Below are positions 35,044 through 43,692 of a stretch of 61,493 nt of DNA, in pieces; the first letter of the stretch is position 1; the number at the start of each line of letters is the position of its first letter. Origin of the DNA: SHXR01 sp046160305. GTDB lineage: Bacteria > Pseudomonadota > Gammaproteobacteria > Burkholderiales > SG8-39. The translations under genes and the position numbers were made by a program. The DNA lies in contig JBJXGX010000279.1 of NCBI GenBank assembly GCA_046160305.1, forward strand, positions 1-61,493, read 5' to 3'. Below the pieces are notes generated by a model, which saw only the letters and a list, made by a program, of their open reading frames with translations, did not search any database and had not been told where the DNA came from.

Positions 35044-37590
35044 CTATGCCATCGCCGCGAGCAGGTCCGTTTCCAGTTGAATCACCACCCTTGGACGATT
35101 CAACGTCGCCCCACCGATTACGAAAACATCCTCGGCCCGCTCACCCAAGGTCGCGATCTTGGCAGTGTGAAGATTCAGTTCGTATCGGGACAGCACCTTC
35201 GCGATGCCGTACAGCAATCCTGGCCGATCGCCGGCCGTCACGGATAGGACGTGAAACTGCCCTTTGTCGTCGGGCCGGATACTCACTTCCGGCAGAATCG
35301 GAAAGTGCCGAAGCTGACGCGACAGGCGCTTTTGCCCCGGCACGCCAAGCGCGCCTTTCTGCTTCAGTACATCCGCAAGCTCGTGTTCGATCTGCGCGAT
35401 CGATGATCGGTAGTCCTGGCCGCCGTCCGCGGCGAGAAGCTGAAACGTGTCGAACGCGTAGCCGTGTTTGGTCGTATGGACCTTCGCATCGACGATATTG
35501 AACTGGATACCCTCGAAGTATCCACAGATCCGCGCGAAGAGTTCCTGTTGGTCGGGGCAGTAGATCATGACCTGAACACCTTCCCCAACGCGTGAAAGCC
35601 GCGCCTTGACAACGGGATCGGTGGTGTTGACCCGATAGTGGAGATTGCGCGTCTGCCAGGCGATCTCGTTCGGATCGTGCCGAAGGAAGTAGGCGACGTC
35701 GAGCTCACTCCAGAGCGCATCTTTTGCGCCGTCGGAAAGCGCGTAGAGCCTGAGCAGTCGCAGCGCTTCCGCTCGTTTGGCCTGGACATCCTGGTCCAGG
35801 TCGACCGATGCGCCGCGAAGGATCCGTCTCGCATACCGGAACAGATCCTCGAGGAGCTTGGCTTTCCAGGCGTTCCATACCTTGGGACTGGTTCCGCGTA
35901 TGTCGGCCACTGTCAGCAGATAGAGGGCGACAAGGCGCCGTTCGGTCTTCACGACTTCGGCGAATCGACGGATAACGCCCGGGTCCGCAAGGTCCTGCTT
36001 CTGAGCGACCGCCGACATCGTGAGGTGACGCTCGACGAGGAAATCCAGCAATTCGCGGTCCTCCGCGGCCAAGTCGTGCAACCGGGCGAACTGTAGGGCA
36101 TCGACTTTGCCAAGTACCGAGTGATCGCCGCCGCGACCCTTGGCAATATCATGAAATAGCGCGGCCACATACAACATCCAGGGCCGCTCAAAGTTTGCGA
36201 TGAGACTGCTGCAAAGCGGGTATTCATGCGAGAACTCGAGCATCGTGAATCGACGGAGGTTGCGTACGACGGTGAGAATGTGCTGATCCACCGTGTACAC
36301 ATGGAACAGGTCATGCTGCATCTGTCCGACGATCCGACCGAATGCCGGCAGATAGCGCCCCAGGATTCCGTACTGATTCATGCGCCGCAGGCCGTGCACG
36401 ATCCCGCGGGGTTGTTGCAGGAACTCGAGAAAGCGCTGCCTGTTGATCGGATTGCGGCGGAATTTCGCGTCGACGTGCTTTCGCGCGCGCCATAGCGCCC
36501 GAAGGGTTGGCGCGGTCATGCCTTTCAATTCAGAGTGTTTCTGCAACAGCAGAAAGCTATCGAAGATCGCACCTGGGGATCGATCGAACAAGGTCGGATC
36601 GCGCGCATCGAGCAGGTTGTGTATCGACTGAAAATTATCATCGAGTACGGTCGGCGCCGCGTCGATCGGTTGCAGGAGCGCGCCGATATTTTGAAGGACG
36701 ATCGTGTTGAGTTGGGTAATCGTCTTCGCATTGCGATAGTAGTGCTGCATGAGGACTTCGCTGGCGCGGCGATGCGCGGCCTGGCCGAACTTGAGCTTTC
36801 CCGCCAACTCACCCTGATGGTCGAAGAGAATCCGGTCTTCGCGGCGTCCTGCGAGCCAATGCAATTGAATGCGGGCGAGCTGGATGAACCGCTCCACGCG
36901 GCGGAGCTGCAATGCCTCCTCGCGCGTCACCAACCCGCGCTCGGCCAAGTCTTCCCAACGATGCCCAAGGCCGATCGCGCGGGCGACCCACCGGATCACC
37001 TGGAGATCGCGCATCCCGCCGGGCGATTCCTTGAGATTGGGCTCGAGGCTAAAGGGGCTTTCGTTGTATTTTTCGTGCCGCTGTTCTTGCTCGAGTCGCT
37101 TCGCATGGAAAAAGCGGATCGGATCGATCGTTGCCCGAATTTCTTTTTCGAATTGCTCGAAGCGCGGTCGCTTGCCGGCCAGCCGACGGGCCTCGAGCAT
37201 CGAAGTCGCCACGGTGATCTCTTTCGCGGCTTCTTCGATGCATTGATCCTTTGTTCGCACCGCGTGGCCGAGCTCGAGGCCGATGTCCCATAGGCATCCG
37301 ACAAACGCTTCGAGGCGGGCACTATCGACGGACGAGGGGGAGGCGTCAATCAGAATGAGAATATCGATGTCGGAGTGTGGGTAGAGTTCTCCGCGGCCAT
37401 AGCCTCCAACCGCCAGCAGCGAATAACCGTCGGGAAGGTTTGCATCCAACCAGAGCGCGCGAAGCGCTCGATCAACGATGATTCGATTGTCGTTGAAGAA
37501 CCCGGAGATGCGAGGCTTTGCGAGAAACTTGGCTCGCAAGGCCTCGCGCTCGGCACGCAACCGCTCGCGCCAGGCGGCAACCGGCGTCAT
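35044..37590 (-). CDS. glnD: Bifunctional uridylyltransferase / uridylyl-removing enzyme
   Basis: Senses glutamine and modifies or demodifies PII, controlling nitrogen assimilation. The 848 residues are slightly shorter than the E. coli enzyme. The nucleotidyltransferase site is VGGYGRGELYPHSDIDIL (Asp74, Asp76). The HD hydrolase has ALFHDIAKGRGGDHS in the middle, and two ACT domains close the protein (MIYCPDQQELFARICGYF and VTAGDRPGLLYGIAKVL). Its start overlaps the stop of map by four bases, so it is cotranscribed after map, a common betaproteobacterial order. Confidence 0.95.
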   Translation of the reverse strand: MTPVAAWRERLRAEREALRAKFLAKPRISGFFNDNRIIVDRALRALWLDANLPDGYSLLAVGGYGRGELYPHSDIDILILIDASPSSVDSARLEAFVGCLWDIGLELGHAVRTKDQCIEEAAKEITVATSMLEARRLAGKRPRFEQFEKEIRATIDPIRFFHAKRLEQEQRHEKYNESPFSLEPNLKESPGGMRDLQVIRWVARAIGLGHRWEDLAERGLVTREEALQLRRVERFIQLARIQLHWLAGRREDRILFDHQGELAGKLKFGQAAHRRASEVLMQHYYRNAKTITQLNTIVLQNIGALLQPIDAAPTVLDDNFQSIHNLLDARDPTLFDRSPGAIFDSFLLLQKHSELKGMTAPTLRALWRARKHVDAKFRRNPINRQRFLEFLQQPRGIVHGLRRMNQYGILGRYLPAFGRIVGQMQHDLFHVYTVDQHILTVVRNLRRFTMLEFSHEYPLCSSLIANFERPWMLYVAALFHDIAKGRGGDHSVLGKVDALQFARLHDLAAEDRELLDFLVERHLTMSAVAQKQDLADPGVIRRFAEVVKTERRLVALYLLTVADIRGTSPKVWNAWKAKLLEDLFRYARRILRGASVDLDQDVQAKRAEALRLLRLYALSDGAKDALWSELDVAYFLRHDPNEIAWQTRNLHYRVNTTDPVVKARLSRVGEGVQVMIYCPDQQELFARICGYFEGIQFNIVDAKVHTTKHGYAFDTFQLLAADGGQDYRSSIAQIEHELADVLKQKGALGVPGQKRLSRQLRHFPILPEVSIRPDDKGQFHVLSVTAGDRPGLLYGIAKVLSRYELNLHTAKIATLGERAEDVFVIGGATLNRPRVVIQLETDLLAAMA

Positions 37591-38408
37591 GCGAGATGCG
37601 TGACGCCCGCCCGCGCGAAGGCGGGCGCCTCACGCATTCCAGCCGACACCGTCAGGACTTCATGGCCGGTTGGCGTTACGAGCACAGTGTGTTCCCATTG
37701 GGCGGACAGGCTGTGATCCTTGGTCACGATGGTCCAGCCGTCCGCAAGCTCACGGATCGCCGCGCGACCGGCGTTGATCATCGGCTCGACGGTGAAGGTC
37801 ATGCCCGGGACCAGGACCACGCCCGTCCCGGGTTTGCCGTAGTGGAGAACCTGCGGTTCTTCATGGAATTTGCGCCCGATGCCGTGCCCACAGAATTCCC
37901 GAACAACGCTGTACCCGTGCGCCTCCGCATGCTGCTGAATAACGGCACCAACATCGCCGAGTGTTGCGCCGGGACGCACGGTGGCGATGCCGCGCCACAT
38001 GCATTCAAAGGTGATATCGCATAGTCGCCGTGCCTGAATTGAAGGCTCTCCGACATGGAACATGCGGCTGGTATCGCCATGAAAGCCGTCTTTGATGACA
38101 GTGATATCGACATTGACGATATCGCCGTTCTTCAGGACACGCTCACCGGGAATGCCATGGCAAACCTGATGATTGACCGATGTACAAATGGACTTCGGAT
38201 ACGGCTTGTAGCCGGGCGGCGCGTAATTGAGCGGCGCGGGGATCGTGCCTTGCACATCAACCATATACTCATGGCACAGGCGATCGATCTCGCCCGTGGC
38301 GATTCCAACCCGGATGTGCTGGGCGACGAAATCGAGGACTTCCGCCGCCAACCGGCCGGCGATCCGCATCGCTTCGATTTCTTCGACAGACTTGATCTGG
38401 ACAGCCAT
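37587..38408 (-). CDS. map: Methionine aminopeptidase, type I
   Basis: Removes the initiator methionine from new proteins. The 273 residues match. Metal ligands are Asp101, Asp112, His174, Glu207 and Glu238 (VNVDITVIKDGFHGDTS, CGHGIG, FTVEPMI, QWEHTV). His84 in CHGIPG is the substrate-side histidine. It overlaps glnD by four bases and is divergent from rpsB, the usual arrangement. Confidence 0.96.
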   Translation of the reverse strand: MAVQIKSVEEIEAMRIAGRLAAEVLDFVAQHIRVGIATGEIDRLCHEYMVDVQGTIPAPLNYAPPGYKPYPKSICTSVNHQVCHGIPGERVLKNGDIVNVDITVIKDGFHGDTSRMFHVGEPSIQARRLCDITFECMWRGIATVRPGATLGDVGAVIQQHAEAHGYSVVREFCGHGIGRKFHEEPQVLHYGKPGTGVVLVPGMTFTVEPMINAGRAAIRELADGWTIVTKDHSLSAQWEHTVLVTPTGHEVLTVSAGMREAPAFARAGVTHLA

Positions 38409-38433
38409 CTACTTGATTCCACGAAAGCTTAAG

Positions 38434-38462
38434 AGCATACGGCATCACTTGAACAGGAGCAA
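38434..38462 (-). promoter_or_regulatory. Predicted promoter for map-glnD
   Basis: On the minus strand TTGCTC and TATGCT are separated by 17 bases, with the -10 about 26 bases from the map ATG, so the leader is very short. Confidence 0.4.
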
Positions 38463-38613
38463 TTCGGTGTGTGCTGAGGCATATTTTCTGATGCTGCCGA
38501 CGTGCCACGCGCCTCTACGGGCTCGCTCTAGAAACGTGCGCGATATTCGTCTTAAGATGCGCTGATGTTCGCCGGCCGCTCACCGGTAACGATCTGTTTG
38601 TTAAGGTAAATCG

Positions 38614-38643
38614 TTGAGGCCTTCGCCGGCCGCGTGCTACTAT
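38614..38643 (+). promoter_or_regulatory. Predicted promoter for rpsB-tsf
   Basis: TTGAGG (38614-38619) and TACTAT (38638-38643) are separated by 18 bases. Transcription would start near 38650, giving a leader of about 170 bases before the rpsB ATG. Confidence 0.5.
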
Positions 38644-38744
38644 CGCCGGGTTTACTCGACGGTACGATTTTTGGGAGCGACTCGCGGCACTGTCGCCGCG
38701 TCATTTTCCGAATCAAGGGCGAACACAAATCATCCTCCCCCTCC

Positions 38745-38816
38745 CTTAGGGTGCTGATCCACGAACGTGGTTCGGTTTGGCGAGGCGGGCGGCCAACATA
38801 ACCCTAAGACTAGGAG
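38745..38816 (+). ncRNA. Structured leader of rpsB, candidate S2 autoregulatory element
   Basis: CTTAGGGT (38745-38752) pairs perfectly with ACCCTAAG (38801-38808), closing a junction with two inner hairpins: CCAC-GAAC-GTGG (38759-38770) and TTGGC...GCCAA (38777-38796). The closing helix ends three bases before the Shine-Dalgarno TAGGAG (38811-38816), so its formation could control ribosome access. Ribosomal protein S2 is known to repress its own operon in other proteobacteria; the same role here is inferred from position and fold. Confidence 0.5.
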
Positions 38817-38822
38817 TTGTAC

Positions 38823-39572
38823 ATGTCTGTCACCATGCGGCAGATGCTCGAGGCCGGCGTGCATTTCGGGCACCAGACCCGATTCTGGAACCCGCGAATG
38901 GCCCCGTTCATCTTCGGTCATCGCAACAAGATCCACATCATCAATCTCGAGAAGACGATGGTGATGTATATGGAGGCGATGAAGTTCATTCGTCAGCTCT
39001 CCTCGAACAAAGGCACGATCCTGTTCGTCGGAACCAAGCGCTCAGCGCGCGAAATCGTTCGTGAAGAGGCCGCTCGATGCACCGCGCCTTTTGTCGATCA
39101 TCGGTGGCTGGGCGGCATGCTCACCAATTTCAAGACGGTGAAGCAATCGATCAAGCGCCTTCGCCAGATGGATCAGGTCGTGAGCGAAGGGGGCCTCGAG
39201 AAGATGTCGAAGAAAGAGGGCCTGTCCTTTCAGCGCGAGCTCGACAAATTGAACCGCAGTCTCGGCGGGATAAAATCGCTGGATAGTCCGCCCGACGCGC
39301 TGTTCATCATCGACGTGGGCTACCAGAAGGGCGCGGTCCAGGAAGCGACGAAATTGGGCATCCCGATTATTGCCGTGGTTGATACCAATCATTCGCCCGA
39401 AAATATCAACTACATCATTCCCGGCAATGATGATTCGAGTCGCGCGATTCGTCTTTACGCGCGGGGCGTTGCCGATGCAGTCCTGGAAGGGCGCAATCAG
39501 ACAATCCAGGAAATCATCACCAGTGGATCGGACGAATTCGTCGAGATCGACGACGGCGAAGAGGCGGCCTAG
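38823..39572 (+). CDS. rpsB: 30S ribosomal protein S2
   Basis: Structural protein of the small ribosomal subunit. The 249 residues start MSVTMRQMLEAGVHFGHQTRFWNP, the family signature, followed by GTKRSAREIV and WLGGMLTNFKTVK. It ends in an acidic tail. The ATG at 38823 lies six bases after TAGGAG. First gene of the rpsB-tsf pair with a structured leader. Confidence 0.98.
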   Translation: MSVTMRQMLEAGVHFGHQTRFWNPRMAPFIFGHRNKIHIINLEKTMVMYMEAMKFIRQLSSNKGTILFVGTKRSAREIVREEAARCTAPFVDHRWLGGMLTNFKTVKQSIKRLRQMDQVVSEGGLEKMSKKEGLSFQRELDKLNRSLGGIKSLDSPPDALFIIDVGYQKGAVQEATKLGIPIIAVVDTNHSPENINYIIPGNDDSSRAIRLYARGVADAVLEGRNQTIQEIITSGSDEFVEIDDGEEAA

Positions 39573-39580
39573 TCACCCCG

Positions 39581-39598
39581 TTGCGTGCCGCAATTTTT
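39581..39598 (+). terminator. Small hairpin with T-run between rpsB and tsf, candidate attenuator
   Basis: TTGCG-TGC-CGCAA forms a 5-bp stem with three-base loop, directly followed by five T residues. A second hairpin, GCTGCG (39601-39606) with CGCAGC (39619-39624), follows. A partial terminator here would lower tsf relative to rpsB, as known for E. coli. Confidence 0.5.
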
Positions 39599-39659
39599 GC
39601 GCTGCGGGCCTGGTGGTTCGCAGCACGCGCGGAAATAAACGAGCTTTGGAGAAGCAGTC

Positions 39660-40538
39660 ATGGCGGAAATCACCGCAAGCATGGTCCGTGATCTGCGCGA
39701 GCGGACATCACTTGGCATGATGGAGTGCAAGAAAGCGCTGTCCGAGGCCGACGGCGATATCGATAAGGCCGTTGAAATTCTTCGCATCAAGAGCGGCGCC
39801 AAAGCCGAAAAGGCGGCGTCGCGCGTCGCCGCGGAAGGTGTGATCGGACTCTATGTCGCGCCGGATGGCAAGCTTGCGGCGATGGTCGAGATCAACTGCG
39901 AAACCGATTTTGTCGCGAAGAACGAAGAGTTTCTCGCGTTCGCCCACGAGCTCGCGGAAAAAATCGCCAAGAACAACCCGGTCGATATCGAGGCACTTGG
40001 GAATCTTCCGGCCGGCGCAGGCACGGTCGAGACGAAACGCCAAACGCTGGTTCAGCGCATCGGCGAGAAGATGTCGATCCGCCGTTTTCAACGCATGGCG
40101 ACTTCTGCCAAAGTCGCGTCCTACGTTCACGGTGTGAAGATCGGTGTGCTCGTCGACTTCGAAGGGGACGATGCAGCCGGCAAGGACGTTGCGATGCACA
40201 TCGCGTTCGCCAAGCCGCAATTCCTGTCTCGTGATCAGGTCGCGCCCGCCGTCATTGAAAAAGAGCGCGAGATCCTGATGGCTCGCGCAAAAGAATCCGG
40301 CAAACCCGCCGACATCGTCGCTCGCATGGTCGAGGGTGGCATCAACAAATTCCTCGGCGAGATTACGTTGCTTGGCCAGCCGTTCGTCAAGGATGACAAG
40401 CTCACCGTGGAAAAAGCGATGGCTGCCCGAAAATCAAGAATCCGCGACTTCCGATTCTTCGTGGTCGGCGAGGGAATAGAAAAGAAGGTGGCCGATTTCG
40501 CCGCCGAGGTGCAAGCACAAGTCGGTTTGGCCCGATAG
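39660..40538 (+). CDS. tsf: Elongation factor Ts
   Basis: Guanine-nucleotide exchange factor for EF-Tu. The 292 residues match. MAEITASMVRDLRERTSLGMMECKKAL is the N-terminal UBA-like domain, VEINCETDFVAKNEEF is the conserved core motif, and the coiled-coil region follows in the C-terminal half. GGAGAAG precedes the ATG. It is 87 bases from rpsB and 13 from pyrH. Confidence 0.97.
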   Translation: MAEITASMVRDLRERTSLGMMECKKALSEADGDIDKAVEILRIKSGAKAEKAASRVAAEGVIGLYVAPDGKLAAMVEINCETDFVAKNEEFLAFAHELAEKIAKNNPVDIEALGNLPAGAGTVETKRQTLVQRIGEKMSIRRFQRMATSAKVASYVHGVKIGVLVDFEGDDAAGKDVAMHIAFAKPQFLSRDQVAPAVIEKEREILMARAKESGKPADIVARMVEGGINKFLGEITLLGQPFVKDDKLTVEKAMAARKSRIRDFRFFVVGEGIEKKVADFAAEVQAQVGLAR

Positions 40539-40551
40539 AGACGGGCGACGC

Positions 40552-41268
40552 ATGAGCGAGCCTCGTTACAAGCGAATCCTCCTCAAGCTCTCGGGGGAGG
40601 CGCTCATGGGCGATGATCCCTTCGGGATCAATCGGACCACGATCGAAGGCATTGTCGATGAGATCTCCGCGATCATCACACTGGGTGTTGAAGTGGGTGT
40701 GGTGATCGGTGGCGGAAACATTTTTCGCGGCGTCGCTCTTGGCGCCTCAGGCATGGATCGCGCCACGGCCGATTACATGGGCATGCTGGCGACGATCATG
40801 AACGCGCTTGCGCTGCAAGATGTCATGCGGCAGAAGGGCTTGAATGCACGGGTGCAGTCGGCGCTCAACGTCGAGCCGGTCGTCGAGCCCTACATTCGCG
40901 GCAAGGCCATCCGCTATCTCGAGGAAGGTAAAGTTGTCGTGTTCGCGGCGGGAACGGGCAATCCGTTTTTCACCACCGACACGGCGGCTGCGTTGCGTGG
41001 GCGTGAAATTGAAGCGCAGGTCGTGCTCAAGGCGACCAAGGTCGACGGCGTGTACACAGCCGATCCCAAGCGCGTACCCGATGCGCGCCGGTACGATTCG
41101 GTCACGTTCGATGAGGCGATCGCAAAGTACCTGGGCGTGATGGACACTACCGCACTGGCACTTTGCCGGGATCAGCGGCTGCCGATCATCGTCTTCAGCA
41201 TCTTCAAACCTGGCGCGTTGCGGCGAATAGTTCTTGGGGAAAAGGAAGGAACGCTCGTACACAACTAG
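40552..41268 (+). CDS. pyrH: UMP kinase
   Basis: Phosphorylates UMP to UDP; a hexameric amino-acid-kinase-fold enzyme. The 238 residues match. RILLKLSGEALMG, VVIGGGNIFRG, DYMGMLATIMNALALQD and NPFFTTDTAAALRG are the family motifs. It follows tsf by 13 bases, so it is probably cotranscribed. Confidence 0.97.
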   Translation: MSEPRYKRILLKLSGEALMGDDPFGINRTTIEGIVDEISAIITLGVEVGVVIGGGNIFRGVALGASGMDRATADYMGMLATIMNALALQDVMRQKGLNARVQSALNVEPVVEPYIRGKAIRYLEEGKVVVFAAGTGNPFFTTDTAAALRGREIEAQVVLKATKVDGVYTADPKRVPDARRYDSVTFDEAIAKYLGVMDTTALALCRDQRLPIIVFSIFKPGALRRIVLGEKEGTLVHN

Positions 41269-41444
41269 ATATCGAACGAGGGACTCGCTGCGGTCATGAT
41301 CATGCATCCAGTGAGGCTGCAGCCGCCGGGGTGATGGGGCGGGCGCGAGTGAGGAATCCCTGGCCGGCGCCCTGACGCATCAACCGAACCCCGGCGCGAG
41401 AAAACGAGGCCCGTTTTGGTCGGTGTTATACCGGAGGAAGGTAG

Positions 41445-42008
41445 ATGGCCACTATTGTAGAGATCCGTAAATCGTCGGAACAGAAGATGCAAAAGTCAGT
41501 CGAGGCGCTCAAGGCCGACCTCGCGAGAATTCGTACGGGCAGGGCGCACGCCGGGCTGCTGGATCACGTTGTAGTCGACTATTATGGAACACCAACGCCC
41601 ATTGCCCAGATCGCCAAGATCGCGGTGATCGACGCCCGCGCGCTAGGCGTGACGCCATGGGAGAAGAAGTTGCTGCAGGCGGTTGAAAAAGCCATTCGAG
41701 ATTCGGATCTCGGGTTGAATCCGGTTTCCCAAGGTGATGTGATCCGCGTTCCGATGCCGCCACTCACGGAAGAACGGCGACGCGATCTCACGAAGGTTGT
41801 GAAGCACGATGCCGAGGGTGCGCGTGTCGCGATCAGGAATCTGCGACGCGATGCGAATCACGGCTTGAAGGAATTGCTCAAATCCAAGGAGGTCTCCGAG
41901 GATGATGAGCGGCGCGCACAGGACGATGTGCAAAAACTAACCGACCGGTTCATCGCTGAGATCGAAAAGATCGTCCAGGCAAAGGAGCAGGAACTGCTGA
42001 CTGTCTGA
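41445..42008 (+). CDS. frr: Ribosome recycling factor
   Basis: Splits post-termination ribosomes with EF-G. The 187 residues match, with LARIRTGRAHAGLLDHVVVDYYG early and PLTEERRRDLTKVVKHDAEGARVAIRN in the middle. GGAGGAAGG precedes the ATG. The 176-base gap after pyrH has no clear terminator or promoter. Confidence 0.97.
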   Translation: MATIVEIRKSSEQKMQKSVEALKADLARIRTGRAHAGLLDHVVVDYYGTPTPIAQIAKIAVIDARALGVTPWEKKLLQAVEKAIRDSDLGLNPVSQGDVIRVPMPPLTEERRRDLTKVVKHDAEGARVAIRNLRRDANHGLKELLKSKEVSEDDERRAQDDVQKLTDRFIAEIEKIVQAKEQELLTV

Positions 42009-42040
42009 GGTTCAACGAGAGCGTTCTCTCCTGGAGGTGT

Positions 42041-42874
42041 ATGCCGATGGTGTTCGCGAGTTCGACGCGTGACGTTCCCACGCCCAACAAGATTCCCCGG
42101 CATGTCGCCGTCATCATGGACGGCAACGGCCGGTGGGCGAAGAAGAGGTTCCTGCCGCGCGTCGCAGGCCATCATCGTGGCGTGGAGACCGTCCGCGAAA
42201 TTACCCGGGCCTGCGCGGAACGCGGCATCGGCTATCTGACATTGTTTACGTTCAGCTCGGAGAACTGGCGTCGTCCCGCGGAGGAAGTGGCGGTGCTGCG
42301 GCAGCTTTTGCAGCGGGCGCTCGAAGACGAGATCGACCGATTGCATAGTAACCAGGTGCGATTGAAGTTGATCGGCGATGTCGCGGCATTCGGCGAGTCG
42401 ATCGCGAACCTCGTGCAAGAAGCTGAAACCAAGACGGCGGACAATCAACGCTTGACCCTCACACTTGCGGTCAACTACGGCGGCCGCTGGGACTTGGTGC
42501 AGGCGATGAATCGGCTCACCGTCGCGCGCCCCGATCGCATCGGGGCGTACACCGAAGCGGATCTCTCCCCGTACCTTGCAAGCAGCTATGCGCCGGAACC
42601 GGACTTGTTCATTCGAACAGGTGGGGAGCAGCGGATCAGCAATTTCCTTCTTTGGCAACTGGCCTACAGCGAGTTGTATTTCACCGACACGCTATGGCCC
42701 GATTTCAACGCCACGGAGCTTGATGCGGCGATCGCCTCATATCAAGTTCGCGAACGACGCTTTGGTCGCACCAGTGAGCAGGTCATCGAAGATAAACACG
42801 GTCGCCTGGAGGCGGACAAGTTTCCGGTCGCTGCGGAATCCCGGAGCGCATTGGCTAAACCGGTTGCGGGATAG
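42041..42874 (+). CDS. uppS: Undecaprenyl diphosphate synthase (cis-prenyltransferase)
   Basis: Makes the C55 lipid carrier for peptidoglycan and O-antigen from isopentenyl units. The 277 residues match. Asp27 in VAVIMDGNGRWAKKR binds the diphosphate, and TLFTFSSENWRRP and DLFIRTGGEQRISNFLLWQ are conserved. GGAGG lies just before. The ATG at 42041 is close to that site, and the ATG at 42047 has better spacing. Confidence 0.96.
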   Translation: MPMVFASSTRDVPTPNKIPRHVAVIMDGNGRWAKKRFLPRVAGHHRGVETVREITRACAERGIGYLTLFTFSSENWRRPAEEVAVLRQLLQRALEDEIDRLHSNQVRLKLIGDVAAFGESIANLVQEAETKTADNQRLTLTLAVNYGGRWDLVQAMNRLTVARPDRIGAYTEADLSPYLASSYAPEPDLFIRTGGEQRISNFLLWQLAYSELYFTDTLWPDFNATELDAAIASYQVRERRFGRTSEQVIEDKHGRLEADKFPVAAESRSALAKPVAG

Positions 42875-42885
42875 CGAAGCCTGCG

Positions 42886-43692
42886 ATGTTGCGTCTTCGC
42901 ATTTTGTCCGCCCTGGCGATGGGCGCGCTGCTGTTGGCGATTTTGGTTTGGTTGCCGCCCCTTGGCTTGACGGTCTTCGTTGGCATCGTACTGTTGATTG
43001 GCGCTTGGGAGTGGGCCGGGTTTGCCCGGCTAGGCGGTCTCGGTCGCGGTGTCTATTCGATCATCATCGTTGCGATCATGGTCCTTGCGCTCGCATGGGC
43101 GGGGCAAGCCGATCCAAGTGCCGCGCGCGAACGCTTGACGGCGATCTTCTGGATCGCCACGATCTTCTGGATCGGCGCGGTGCCGCTCTGGATCCATCGC
43201 ATGCCGTTCGCACCACCGCGATGGATGGTGGTCCTCGCCGGAATCATCGTCCTCCCGGCTACCGGACTCGCTATTGTCGACTTGCGTCCAGCCGGGGTAG
43301 GTGTGCTACTTGCGATCATGGCGATCGTGTGGGTCGCTGATGTCACGGCGTATTTCGCCGGACGTGCCTATGGCAAGCATAAGCTCGCGCCGAATGTGAG
43401 CCCGGGCAAGACGGTCGAAGGCGCCGTTGGGGCGTTGTTCGGCGTAGCATGTTATGCAGTGACGATAACGCTCGCTTTCCAACCGATCAACGCATCCGCC
43501 GGTGTGGTGCTGGGTGTTGCGATGGGACTTGCCGCGTTCGGTATTGTGGGTGACCTGTTCGAATCGGCGCTCAAGCGTCAGGCCGGTCTCAAGGATAGCG
43601 GCAACATTCTTCCTGGGCACGGCGGCATTCTTGATCGCATTGATGCCCTGTTGCCCGTCCTTCCCATGGCCGCCTTGATACTCCCCCGCTGA
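42886..43692 (+). CDS. cdsA: Phosphatidate cytidylyltransferase
   Basis: Makes CDP-diacylglycerol from phosphatidate and CTP in the inner membrane. The 268 residues are very hydrophobic with about seven or eight membrane segments. The C-terminal signature is SALKRQAGLKDSGNILPGHG followed by GILDRIDAL. Its TGA shares an A with the dxr ATG (TGATG). Confidence 0.95.
   Translation: MLRLRILSALAMGALLLAILVWLPPLGLTVFVGIVLLIGAWEWAGFARLGGLGRGVYSIIIVAIMVLALAWAGQADPSAARERLTAIFWIATIFWIGAVPLWIHRMPFAPPRWMVVLAGIIVLPATGLAIVDLRPAGVGVLLAIMAIVWVADVTAYFAGRAYGKHKLAPNVSPGKTVEGAVGALFGVACYAVTITLAFQPINASAGVVLGVAMGLAAFGIVGDLFESALKRQAGLKDSGNILPGHGGILDRIDALLPVLPMAALILPR

Larger units (their letters stand above)
38409..38822. 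other. 414-base control region between map and rpsB
   Basis: No gene is supported. It holds a predicted map promoter (minus, 38434-38462), a predicted rpsB promoter (plus, 38614-38643) and a folded rpsB leader (38745-38816), listed separately. Confidence 0.7.
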
